Shown in pieces: positions 34,308-42,300 of a stretch of 46,217 nucleotides of DNA; the stretch's first letter is position 1, and each line of letters opens with the position of its first letter. This DNA comes from Rheinheimera baltica DSM 14885 (GTDB lineage Bacteria > Pseudomonadota > Gammaproteobacteria > Enterobacterales > Alteromonadaceae), in contig NZ_AUDG01000032.1 in assembly GCF_000425345.1 (NCBI RefSeq), positions 1 to 46,217 on the forward strand. The letters run 5' to 3'. The position numbers and the translations under genes were made by a program. The notes under the pieces are model-generated. The model had not been told where the DNA came from and did no database searches. It was given only the letters and a program-made list of their open reading frames with translations.

Positions 34308-34490
34308 ATGGCGTTAATGACGGTTGAGCAGGTAGCAGAGTTTTTAGGTGTGCAAACCATTAGGGTTGAACGTCTGGCGCGGGAAAACTTATTAGTTCCT
34401 GCTGAAAAAGACGAAAGTGGCAAACCCATGTTTAATGAAGATGATGTAAAACGCTATAAAACGCTAGCTGAACGACTCGGCGGGCTTTGA
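34308..34490 (+). CDS. Small helix-turn-helix protein (MerR/excisionase-like)
   Basis: A 60-residue protein containing a single winged-helix DNA-binding motif of the excisionase/MerR type: MTVEQVAEFLGVQTIRVERLARENLLVPAEKD, then MFNEDDVKRY at the recognition wing. The ribosome binding site AAGGA is 7-8 bases upstream of ATG. It is not near any integrase or phage gene, so a true excisionase role is doubtful; a small chromosomal regulator is more likely. It converges with the thiamine operon with only 3 bases between stops. Confidence 0.8.
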   Translation: MALMTVEQVAEFLGVQTIRVERLARENLLVPAEKDESGKPMFNEDDVKRYKTLAERLGGL

Positions 34491-34493
34491 TAT

Positions 34494-35357
34494 CTACACA
34501 GATAACTGCAGCAAGCGCTGTTGCCAGCGCTTTGCCTGTTGCTGATAGCCTGGTATTGCCAAATACCAAAGCCAACAGAAACCACAATACAGTCGCTTTG
34601 CAGCAATTAATTTTTTTTCTATTACGGTATTAAGCTCGGATTGCTGGCGCAAGCCAACATATTCCTGCAACATAGCCATTTCTTGTGCTGGCGTTAAATT
34701 AAAATGTAAGCTTATCGCCGCCAAATCCAGGCTGCTGTCTGCCAATTGACTGTATTCAAAATCAAGTAACCACAGCTGTTGGCCAGCAAACAGTATATTA
34801 TCGGCATGTAAATCCAAATGACAGAGCACGGTATCGCTTTGTAAAATATGCATTTGTTCTGCTGCATTACATAATAGTGCCACAAGTTCAGCATCCGGTT
34901 TATCGCTTTCAGGTAACGCCATCACTAACTGCTGCAAATAAACCGAACACTCCAGCAGCGGGGTTTGCACCGACAATTGGTGGAATTTGGCCAGTGCCGT
35001 AAGCAATACCGTTGCACCATGCAGGTTATAGTCGAATGCCACACCTAACGGAATATACTCACTAAGCATAATCTGATAATGGTTGTTTAAACACAACGGA
35101 GGCGGCGCTAGATTCTGTGCGGCAGCAGCATGTTGGCAGCGCAACTCTTGCTGCCGGCAAACCATAGAATCAGCAGGATAGCAGCGCAGCACATACTCAC
35201 CACGCGCGGTTTTAACATAATAACTTTGATTGCTTTCACCATGAGACAGCGGCTTAACCTGCAACAGTGGCTGGCTGACAAAAAATTCCAGCCGTTGGCA
35301 TAACCGCGTTACACGCTCAATTTCACTGCTGGCTGCTGCTGATAATGACTGCGCCAA
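34494..35357 (-). CDS. thiK: Thiamine kinase-like phosphotransferase
   Basis: A 288-residue protein-kinase-like phosphotransferase (APH/choline kinase fold). The catalytic loop is CHLDLHADNILF (HxDxxxxN) and the metal Asp lies in LLDFEYS. The N terminus has the nucleotide-binding strand SHGESNQSYYVKT. It is the last gene of a TPP-riboswitch operon after the thiamine transporter gene, so thiamine is the likely substrate, giving thiamine monophosphate. No ATG is in a sensible place: the frame extends to 35468 inside the transporter gene. The TTG at 35357 is chosen; it overlaps the transporter gene by 49 bases. Another non-ATG start a little downstream is possible. Confidence 0.78.
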   Translation of the reverse strand: MAQSLSAAASSEIERVTRLCQRLEFFVSQPLLQVKPLSHGESNQSYYVKTARGEYVLRCYPADSMVCRQQELRCQHAAAAQNLAPPPLCLNNHYQIMLSEYIPLGVAFDYNLHGATVLLTALAKFHQLSVQTPLLECSVYLQQLVMALPESDKPDAELVALLCNAAEQMHILQSDTVLCHLDLHADNILFAGQQLWLLDFEYSQLADSSLDLAAISLHFNLTPAQEMAMLQEYVGLRQQSELNTVIEKKLIAAKRLYCGFCWLWYLAIPGYQQQAKRWQQRLLQLSV

Positions 35358-35938
35358 ATAAAGTACCCTGCAATAGCGATAACCGTATACAGCATAAACA
35401 AGCCGGTAAGAAAATACAGATGTTTTTGCGCATATACGTAAATAGATACCGCATCTATTACTACCCAATACAGCCAGTTTGATACCAGTTTACGTGCAAC
35501 CAAAAATGTCGCCATAACACTGAACGCGGTGGTTTGTGCATCAAGATAAGCAAAATCAGCCTGCGTATAGCTTGCCATAAACATCCCCAGCGCCCAGCCT
35601 GCCAAAGCGGTTATGACAATGAGCACCAGATGCCATTGCCAACGCCATTCAAACACCGAGCCCTTCGCACCCGGTGTTGCTTGGCGCAGCTGTTGCCAGC
35701 GCCACCAGCCATACAACGCCATACCTGCATAGTACAGCTGTAACAGCGCATCTGACAGCAATGCCGACTGCCACATAACATGGGTAAACAACAGCGTACT
35801 CAGCAACGCCGCTGGCCAACACCACAAACTGTGTTTCAATGCCAATATCACATAAGCCAATGCCAACAACGTTGCCACCAGCTCAAGGCTATGCATTAGC
35901 TGCCATTGTGCAATAGCCTGCGTGATAAGCTCATTCAT
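35309..35938 (-). CDS. pnuT: PnuT-type thiamine transporter (PnuC family)
   Basis: A 209-residue inner-membrane protein with seven to eight hydrophobic segments, matching the PnuC family (facilitators for vitamin nucleosides). The WQLMHSLELVATLLALAYV start, YYAGMALYGWWRW, and NWLYWVVIDAVSIYVY are typical. The position in a TPP-riboswitch operon between a thiamine-binding protein and a thiamine kinase identifies it as the thiamine-specific branch PnuT, where uptake is driven by trapping through the kinase. It overlaps the upstream gene by 4 bases (ATGA) and the kinase gene by up to 49 bases. Confidence 0.9.
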   Translation of the reverse strand: MNELITQAIAQWQLMHSLELVATLLALAYVILALKHSLWCWPAALLSTLLFTHVMWQSALLSDALLQLYYAGMALYGWWRWQQLRQATPGAKGSVFEWRWQWHLVLIVITALAGWALGMFMASYTQADFAYLDAQTTAFSVMATFLVARKLVSNWLYWVVIDAVSIYVYAQKHLYFLTGLFMLYTVIAIAGYFIWRSHYQQQPAVKLSV

Positions 35939-36183
35939 GGCCGCAAATCACCATGGATAAACTTGCAGACAAACACCACCTTACCGTAACGTTCAAACGA
36001 CCATTTAATGCATTCCTGCAACGCTTGCATTACTGCTTCATACTCGCCAAACAATTGGGTACTCATCGTGTTGGTTAGTACTGTCACGTCTGCGTAAGTG
36101 TTTAACTGCTCAATAAAGCCAGTGATGGGGCCAATATAGTCATCGGCCAGCGGATATTTACTAATTTCTACTGATAATTGCAT
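35935..36183 (-). CDS. YkoF/MTH1187-type thiamine-binding protein
   Basis: An 82-residue single-domain protein of the thiamine-binding YkoF/MTH1187 family, visible from MQLSVEISKYPL, the IEQLNTYADVTVLTNTMSTQLFGEYE core and the final KVVFVCKFIHGD strand. Family members fold as ferredoxin-like dimers or tetramers and bind thiamine or the HMP part. It sits between the TonB receptor gene (11 bases away) and pnuT (4-base overlap) in the TPP-controlled operon. It has no signal peptide, so it is cytoplasmic and may buffer or sense incoming thiamine. Confidence 0.87.
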   Translation of the reverse strand: MQLSVEISKYPLADDYIGPITGFIEQLNTYADVTVLTNTMSTQLFGEYEAVMQALQECIKWSFERYGKVVFVCKFIHGDLRP

Positions 36184-36194
36184 TATTGTCTCCG

Positions 36195-38282
36195 TTAAAA
36201 CTGGTAGCTGGCGCTCATACCAACGCGGCGCGGTTCAGCAAACTGCTCATAAACATGCGGCGCGTAACCGTCTCTTGGGTCATTACCAAAATAAAAGCCG
36301 CGTACGCCAATGTCTTTGTCCAGTATATTGCGTGCCCATAGCGCAAGCTCCCAGTGTGCAAGCTGATAACTGATCCGCGCATTAAGCAACTCATAGCGTG
36401 AGGAGCGGGCGTTATGGCCATCTGAGTAATAAAATTCATCCTTGCCCTGTACACTGACATTAACCAGCAGTGCTTCACTTAGGTACCAATCTGCCGCTAC
36501 ACTATATTGAAACCGTGGTGCCTGAGCTTGTTCCCGCCCGGTAAAAACATCCCCATCTAAGGTGATATAGCGGCCTAATTCGGTTTTGAGCCAGCTAGCC
36601 GACAAAGACAACGCAAACTGCGCATGCAATTGCAGCCGGTTTTCCATCTCAATACCGTAATTCCGGCCACTACCTGCGTTATCAATAAAACCGGCAAACT
36701 GCGGCCCGCTATCCGGATTTAGCCAGCCTTTTACCTGCATGTCTTCACGCCACATATAAAATGCAGCAACACGTGCGCTTACACTATTGTCAAGCGCCAC
36801 TCCCTTCACGCCAAACTCGGCGTTATACAGCGTTTCAGGTTTAAAACTGGCTTTGCTACTTAGATCTGCAAGGCTGTCATCCGCCGCTTTGGCTAACGCA
36901 TCGCCATTTACACCACCGGCTTTATATCCGCGAGATGTCAGTAAATAGATTAACGCTTGCGGGTTTACCTGATAGTTCAAGCTTAACTTTGCCCCCCACA
37001 TAGTGTCATCATTGTTGATACTGCCGCCGCTGCTATCGCTGTACTCATCTTCGTAACGTTCAAGACGCAGGCCTGATGTCAAACTCCAACCGTCTGAAAG
37101 TGGCGTGTTTATTTCTCCATATACCGCCGCATTGCTGCGGCTTAACTCGCTAACAAAAGCATCTGCTTGCCACAGATCCCAATTCCAAAATTGGCGGGTT
37201 AAATCAAAGCTTTTATTGGCTGCATAAAGCCCCAATACCCAATCACTGTTACCAAGTTTGCCCTCAGGCGAAGAAATAAAGCGATAGTCCAGCGTTAACT
37301 GGTCGCGCTGACGTAAATAACGGTCAGTTGTAGAATACTCATCGGGGTGCAGTCCAACATAACTCCAGTCTTCGTCAAAGCCATAGTCACTGTCAGCTGT
37401 TAAATAACTCAGCTGAGCAAGCACATTAGCAAACGGCAGGCCGCGATAATCTGCTTGCAGCGCAATGGCCTTACTGCGAATTAGATCCTGACCTGGCTGA
37501 TCTGACAAGGTGGTTCGGTTACGATCTAATGAGAACGCATCATAACCGTTGTTTTGGTCGACAAAGTGACTAACTAACTGCAGCGTAAGCGCATCTGAGG
37601 CTTGATAGCGCAGCTTTAAACGCCCGGTAAATTCGTCGATATTATTAGTATCATCACGATTCAAGTAGGTATTTTCGATAAAACCATCAGAGCTTTGCTG
37701 CTCAAGTGACAAGCTATAGCCTATTTGCTTATTCACACTATTACTAAACTGTGCGGCTAACTGACGACTATTAAAATTCGCTAACGTTACACTGGCTTTA
37801 CCTTCCGCAGCAGCTGTTGGGCCCTTGGTCGTCAGGTTTATCATGCCTGCCAGTGCATTTGCGCCAAAGCGGGTAGCTTCAGGGCCGCGAAATACCTCTA
37901 GTTGTGCCAAATCGCTAATGCCGGTAATCCCAAGCCCGGAGTAGTCAATTCCATCGACCAAAATACCTACCGAAGGGTTAATAGTATCGACAAATTCACT
38001 ACGCTCTCCGATACCACGCACCTGAATATAACGACCGCGAGATGCCCCAGCAGTAAAGTTTACATTAGCAAGTTGATTGAGCACATCATCAAGATGCTGC
38101 GCTGAGGTACGTTTAGTATCTTGCTCACCGACAACGGCAACACTGCCTGAGATATTCTGTAACGCTTGCTGACGGAAATCGCCTTGCACACGAATACGTT
38201 CGACGGCCGTTTCAGCATCAGAAGCATAAAGAGGGTAGCTACTGCATATTGCAACAGTAATTAATGACGGTATAAAACGCAT
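36195..38282 (-). CDS. TonB-dependent receptor for thiamine (or a thiamine precursor)
   Basis: A 695-residue outer-membrane receptor. The signal peptide is MRFIPSLITVAICSSYPLYA; the plug covers about residues 25-165 (VRVQGDF-type start, GRYIQVRGIGERS, LEVFRGPEATRFGANALAGMINL) and the barrel ends in Phe (VGMSASYQF). A longer open frame runs through the riboswitch to 38390, but that region is RNA and the ATG at 38282 starts the signal peptide. As first gene behind a TPP riboswitch, followed by thiamine-binding, PnuT and kinase genes, it should import thiamine or related compounds across the outer membrane. GGAG lies 13 bases before the ATG. Confidence 0.9.
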   Translation of the reverse strand: MRFIPSLITVAICSSYPLYASDAETAVERIRVQGDFRQQALQNISGSVAVVGEQDTKRTSAQHLDDVLNQLANVNFTAGASRGRYIQVRGIGERSEFVDTINPSVGILVDGIDYSGLGITGISDLAQLEVFRGPEATRFGANALAGMINLTTKGPTAAAEGKASVTLANFNSRQLAAQFSNSVNKQIGYSLSLEQQSSDGFIENTYLNRDDTNNIDEFTGRLKLRYQASDALTLQLVSHFVDQNNGYDAFSLDRNRTTLSDQPGQDLIRSKAIALQADYRGLPFANVLAQLSYLTADSDYGFDEDWSYVGLHPDEYSTTDRYLRQRDQLTLDYRFISSPEGKLGNSDWVLGLYAANKSFDLTRQFWNWDLWQADAFVSELSRSNAAVYGEINTPLSDGWSLTSGLRLERYEDEYSDSSGGSINNDDTMWGAKLSLNYQVNPQALIYLLTSRGYKAGGVNGDALAKAADDSLADLSSKASFKPETLYNAEFGVKGVALDNSVSARVAAFYMWREDMQVKGWLNPDSGPQFAGFIDNAGSGRNYGIEMENRLQLHAQFALSLSASWLKTELGRYITLDGDVFTGREQAQAPRFQYSVAADWYLSEALLVNVSVQGKDEFYYSDGHNARSSRYELLNARISYQLAHWELALWARNILDKDIGVRGFYFGNDPRDGYAPHVYEQFAEPRRVGMSASYQF

Positions 38283-38290
38283 TTTCGTAT

Positions 38291-38313
38291 GAATCTCCAA
38301 AAAAACAGAGATC
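38291..38313 (-). promoter_or_regulatory. Hairpin around the ribosome binding site of the thiamine receptor
   Basis: On the minus strand ATCTC (38308-38312) can pair with GAGAT (38293-38297), taking up most of the GGAG ribosome binding site, with a T-rich loop. A second CTCC at the end of the aptamer could compete for it. This suggests translational control; the run of seven Ts could instead act in termination. Confidence 0.5.
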
Positions 38314-38330
38314 ACACCAGCTTGAGGAGT

Positions 38331-38416
38331 TAGCACCATCCCTCCGCCGGTATAATCCGGATCAGGTTCTAAGGGTTTGCCTTTCGGCATCTCAGCAATT
38401 GCACCCCTTGGTTGCG
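38331..38416 (-). ncRNA. TPP riboswitch (THI box)
   Basis: Read on the minus strand the region holds the conserved TPP aptamer parts in order: GGGGTGC, GCTGAGATG, AACCTGATCCGGAT, ACCGGCGGAGGGA, with closing stem ACCA/TGGT (38409-38412 and 38335-38338). It lies 50-130 bases before the TonB receptor gene and controls the thiamine salvage operon: TPP binding should turn expression off. Confidence 0.95.
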
Positions 38417-38423
38417 TCGCAAG

Positions 38424-38450
38424 TGTATAGCTTTTTCAAATCCATCGCAA
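38424..38450 (-). promoter_or_regulatory. Probable promoter of the thiamine operon
   Basis: On the minus strand TTGCGA (38445-38450) and TATACA (38424-38429) are 15 bases apart, slightly short. The expected start near 38416 coincides with the 5' edge of the riboswitch. Confidence 0.5.
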
Positions 38451-38580
38451 TATTAGCCCCCGCAATGACAGTTTTTTTACATCAACAAACCAGATGGTAC
38501 GTAATGCTTTGAAATAAATAAATTATTTTAATGGCGCATTTATTGCATTGCGAGCACGACATTAATTAATGGAGACTAAA

Positions 38581-39405
38581 ATGTTAAAAAAAGCACTTGC
38601 TACAGGGATTTTGACCTTATCACTTTGCGCGCCAGCCTTTGGCGGTGCAATTACCGCTGGTTTCAATGATTTTACCCTTAATCCAAATGATGATGGTTCT
38701 ACAGGAGCCGTATCTATCGGTTTTGATGTAGATTTTTTTGGCTTGGTTTTTAGCCAATTATTTGTTAATAACAATGCCAACATTACCTTTGACAGTCCAT
38801 TGTCTACTTTTACCCCTTTTGATTTAACGTCAACTGGCCGGCAAATTATTGCGCCATTTTTTGGTGATGTTGATACCAGCGAAAACGGTTCACCTGTCAC
38901 TTATGGCTACGGCTCATTTGATGGTATGGATGCATTTGGTGTAAATTGGGTTAATGTTGATTATTTTTCTAGCTCAATTACTCATACCAACTTCAATAGC
39001 TTTCAACTGCTTTTAGTTAATCGCAATGATATTGCGGTTGGCGATTTCGACATTATCTTTAACTATGACAGTATCTTATGGGAAGCAGGCACGGCAAGTG
39101 ATAGTGATGCCAACGGCTTAGGTGGTTCGTCTGCCAGGGTCGGTTTTTCCAATGGTACTGGCAATGCGGGCACTTTTTTTGAATTGCAAGGTTCAGCCAT
39201 CAATGGCGCTTTGTTAAATGGTGGTGCTAATTCGCTGATTGACGGACGTCTAAACAGTAATATGGATGGGCGTTATATTTTTAATGCCCGAAATGGCGAT
39301 ATTACTGCTGAGCCAAACCCAGTTCCAGAATCTGGCACAATGATTTTATTGGCTACAGGTTTATTGCTTATTGGTAGTCGTAAGCTGCTTAAACGTAAAG
39401 CTTAA
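38581..39405 (+). CDS. Exported NIDO-domain protein with PEP-CTERM-type anchor
   Basis: A 274-residue secreted protein. The signal peptide covers 1-20 (ending APAFG). Residues about 45-220 fit a nidogen-like (NIDO) domain: FVNNNANITFD, GRQIIAPFFGDVDT, NSFQLLLVNR, DFDIIFNYDSILWE and SARVGFSNG. The C terminus is a sorting signal: VPESGTMILLATGLLLIGSRKLLKRKA-type, i.e. PES instead of the usual PEP, one membrane helix and a basic tail, as used by exosortase systems. No exosortase gene is in the window. ATG at 38581 is chosen because GGAGA lies 7 bases before; an upstream ATG at 38569 has none. AT-richer than its neighbours. Confidence 0.82.
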   Translation: MLKKALATGILTLSLCAPAFGGAITAGFNDFTLNPNDDGSTGAVSIGFDVDFFGLVFSQLFVNNNANITFDSPLSTFTPFDLTSTGRQIIAPFFGDVDTSENGSPVTYGYGSFDGMDAFGVNWVNVDYFSSSITHTNFNSFQLLLVNRNDIAVGDFDIIFNYDSILWEAGTASDSDANGLGGSSARVGFSNGTGNAGTFFELQGSAINGALLNGGANSLIDGRLNSNMDGRYIFNARNGDITAEPNPVPESGTMILLATGLLLIGSRKLLKRKA

Positions 39406-39422
39406 GTCAATACAAGATCTGT

Positions 39423-39442
39423 TGGCGGCGCTTTTGCCGCCA
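39423..39442. terminator. Stem-loop after the PEP-CTERM gene
   Basis: TGGCGGC and GCCGCCA form a 7-bp stem around GCTTTT. There is no clear T-run after it on the plus strand, so termination may be weak. Confidence 0.5.
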
Positions 39443-39463
39443 CAGAGACTCTACATGTTCGCG

Positions 39464-41099
39464 TTATTTTTGCTCAAACACCAACCAGTCATCATTTAAT
39501 TGCTTTGCCAGTTGATTAAGTTGCTCACTTGCTTTAGCTGCAAGGCCAGCACCTGCGCTTAATTGTGAGATATCGCTGTTTAGCAGGTTAATACTGTTAG
39601 CAATATCCGTTGAGACAATTTGCTGTTGCTCCGTAGCACTACAAATAGTTAGATTTGCCCCAGCAATACTTTCAACAGCACGAGCCAGTTCTGCAAATCG
39701 CTCTCCTGCACTTTGCGCCAAGGCTACGTTGTTATCAGCATCACTATATGCCTGTTGCATAGCGTCGACAGCACTTACCGCCCGTTGCTGCAACTGGCTA
39801 ATCATCTTATCTATAGATTCAGTTGCTTGCTGTGTATTTGCCGACAAGGTGCGCACTTCATCTGCAACAACCGAAAATCCACGGCCGGCTTCGCCAGCAC
39901 GTGCGGCTTCTATCGCTGCATTAAGTGCAAGTAGGTTGGTTTGCTCTGAAATTTTACGGATCACATCTAATACGGTCGAAATCTGGCTTGACTCCTGCTT
40001 TAGCTCGCTTACAGCCTGAGTACTGTGTTTAAGTTGTTGCGTCAGCGCAGCAATACCTTTCGCACTGTCGGATGAGACACCTCTACCCGCATTACACAAC
40101 TGCTCGGCTTTTTGTGCAGCATCAGCGGCGTTTTTTGCGTTACCGGCTACATGCAACACACTGGCGCTCATTTGCTGCACTGCTGCAGCAAGCTGCGCAG
40201 CTTGATCAGCCTGACGTTCAGCACTGTTACTGACATCATCACTACTTTGAAAAACGGTTGCTGCCTGCGCACTTAGCGCCGTTGCACTGCTACCTAGTCT
40301 GAACACCAACTGTTGAAAATGCGCTATCATCTGATTTAATGCCTGCGCGGCTTCTGCAACTTCATCTTTGCCGCGGGTATCTGCCCTTAAGCTTAGATCT
40401 GACTGTTGTTGCACTTGCTTTACTATGTCGCGTAGTGCCCATAATGGCTGACACACTGAACGCTGTACCCGCCAAATTAGCACACTGATTAACAACAAAA
40501 GTATGATCCCAGCAATTAAATAGGCTTGGACCAACAGCGCAGTAAATTGCTCCGCAGAATCACGAACTTCCGCACCTGCGGCTAATTGTTTTTGAATAAA
40601 GGCTTCGGCCAACTTGGTAAAACCGGTAATGCGTAGTTCAATTTCATTATTCACAGTAGATTCATTGAGAATACGCACCAACAGCGCGTCACTGCCTGCA
40701 TAGGTTATCCACTCTTGGTAGTGCTTAATGGATTTTTCAAACGCCTGATCTAATTCTGCGTAGTGTTCTGCATTGTTTTGCTTTGGCCGACTATTAGTAA
40801 TAGCCTAGCCATTTGGCCTCTGCCAGCTGCAAGTGTTGCTTTATCGCCTCTTCTGTTGCCTGAGCAGATGCCCATCCGGTACGATACTTGCGTATGTCTT
40901 GCAGTGCCGTTTGCTGCAGGATTTGCTGTACAGACATGACATCGGACAAAATAGCCAAGTGATCGTTGTAGAGTGTATTGAAAAGCTTATCTTTTTCTTG
41001 AACACTGAAAAATGCCGCAATTAATACCAAAACAACCATGACTAACGGTATAGTACCCAACAGTAATATCCGACCAGAAATTTTCAGTTTTGCCAGCAC
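39464..41099 (-). pseudogene. Methyl-accepting chemotaxis protein, interrupted by a frameshift
   Basis: The gene begins with GTG at 41099 (GAGGAT ribosome binding site) and encodes a membrane segment (about 10-30) and the first part of a helical sensor domain, then stops at TAA (40794-40796) after LGYY. Reading continues in another frame directly beyond, without stop, through the rest of the sensor ([20 protein letters not shown]), a second membrane segment, a HAMP domain and the signalling hairpin [28 protein letters not shown], to 39464. One extra base (or two lost) near 40797-40803 explains this. Without it the protein would have about 545 residues. It may be a real pseudogene, a sequencing error or less likely a programmed shift. 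Ligand unknown. Confidence 0.85.
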
Positions 41100-41175
41100 A
41101 AGTCAATCCTCAGCGGTGTTCACTAAGCGTAAGTCTATGCCTGCAATATGACAAAATTGTGACCCCACTAGCTTG

Positions 41176-41193
41176 ATGTCATCTTAATGTCAT
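41176..41193 (+). promoter_or_regulatory. Pho-box-like direct repeat upstream of the CDF transporter
   Basis: ATGTCAT-CTTA-ATGTCAT is an exact 7-base direct repeat with a 4-base spacer, the layout of PhoB boxes (CTGTCAT, 4 bases, CTGTCAC). It lies about 110-125 bases before the transporter start and about 80 from the chemoreceptor start. Confidence 0.4.
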
Positions 41194-41301
41194 GGCAGTA
41201 ATTTGGTTTAATTATCTTATATAAGCAAGATACCCTAGGTGACTTTGCGCTGACGCTGCTCTAGACTGCAATTATCGCCTTGAAATGTGCCAATAACCTC
41301 T

Positions 41302-42177
41302 ATGCAAAGCCTACGACCGCGCCAACTACTCATGCTGTCTTTATTGGCGGCTTTTGCAACCATGGCGTTAAAGACCCTCGCTTGGTATATCACCGGCTCT
41401 GTTGGTTTTTTGTCTGATGCAATCGAGTCACTGGTGAATGTAGCTGGTGCAGGTTTTGCACTATTTATGGTCACCTTAGCACGCCGTCCTGCAGACGATA
41501 ATCATCCTTATGGGCATAGCAAGGCAGAGTATTTATCTGCAGCTTTTGAAGGGGGCCTGATCGTACTCGCCGCTCTGGCCATCTGTATCACAGCGTTAGA
41601 ACGACTAATTAATCCTCAGCCCATTTCTACGTTGGGTATTGGTACCACGTTTATCGTATTGGCCAGCCTGATAAACCTTGGTGTTGCGTTTTTGTTGTTG
41701 CGTGGGGGCAAACACTATAATTCACTAGCATTAGAAGGCGGGGGCAAACACTTGATGACCGATGTCTGGACCACAGCCGGCGTTATTGCGGGCGTCGCAT
41801 TGGCTTCGATTAGTGGTTACAGCTGGTTAGACCCGCTAGTGGCTATTGCCGTGGCGGTTCATATCGTGTTTGAAGGCGGACAAATTCTCTATAAAGCTAT
41901 TAATGGCCTTATGGACAACGCCTTACCAGATGAAAAGCTAGTTGAAATACATCAATTATTGACCACATTTAGCAACCAGCAGGTACTCTTTCTTAACTTG
42001 CGTACACGGGCAGCAGCTACATTGCAATTTGCTCAGGTCGATATGCAAGTTCCGGGAAACTGGAGTGTTGAGCGAGCTCACCAACTAGCAGATGAGGTCG
42101 AAATTGCTCTTATGGCAGAAGGAATAACGTTAACCATTCATATTGAACCACAGCATGCACATACAGAAAACACCTGA
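41302..42177 (+). CDS. Cation diffusion facilitator (CDF) family metal exporter
   Basis: A 291-residue protein with about six membrane segments and a cytoplasmic C-terminal domain (from about 200) ending in a His-bearing tail (HIEPQHAH). Known CDFs exchange Zn, Fe, Mn, Co or Cd for protons. The metal site of segment 2 reads LSDAIESLVNV (Glu42, Asn46) and that of segment 5 HLMTDVWTT (His150, Asp154); this differs from the DxxxD/HxxxD of YiiP, so metal choice is open. HPYGHSKAEY (68-77) is the usual loop motif. The frame opens at a GTG (41287); the ATG at 41302 is preferred but neither has a good ribosome binding site. Divergent from the broken chemoreceptor gene. Confidence 0.85.
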   Translation: MQSLRPRQLLMLSLLAAFATMALKTLAWYITGSVGFLSDAIESLVNVAGAGFALFMVTLARRPADDNHPYGHSKAEYLSAAFEGGLIVLAALAICITALERLINPQPISTLGIGTTFIVLASLINLGVAFLLLRGGKHYNSLALEGGGKHLMTDVWTTAGVIAGVALASISGYSWLDPLVAIAVAVHIVFEGGQILYKAINGLMDNALPDEKLVEIHQLLTTFSNQQVLFLNLRTRAAATLQFAQVDMQVPGNWSVERAHQLADEVEIALMAEGITLTIHIEPQHAHTENT

Positions 42178-42300
42178 TAATAACTTAACAATTAGTGGTG
42201 CCAATTCACAGAGCTGGCAAGAACACATACGGCATTTGGTGTTTAGCCTGTTTGGCGCTACAGTAAGTCGACTATGTTAAAATACTTCGGCTAAAGCAGT

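Noticed and set aside
34308..34490. Excisionase of an integrated element
   Set aside because: No integrase, attachment repeats or phage genes nearby; a small chromosomal HTH regulator is simpler.
38283..38390. N-terminal extension of the thiamine receptor reading through the riboswitch
   Set aside because: These codons are the TPP aptamer and its expression platform; a proper signal peptide begins at the ATG at 38282.
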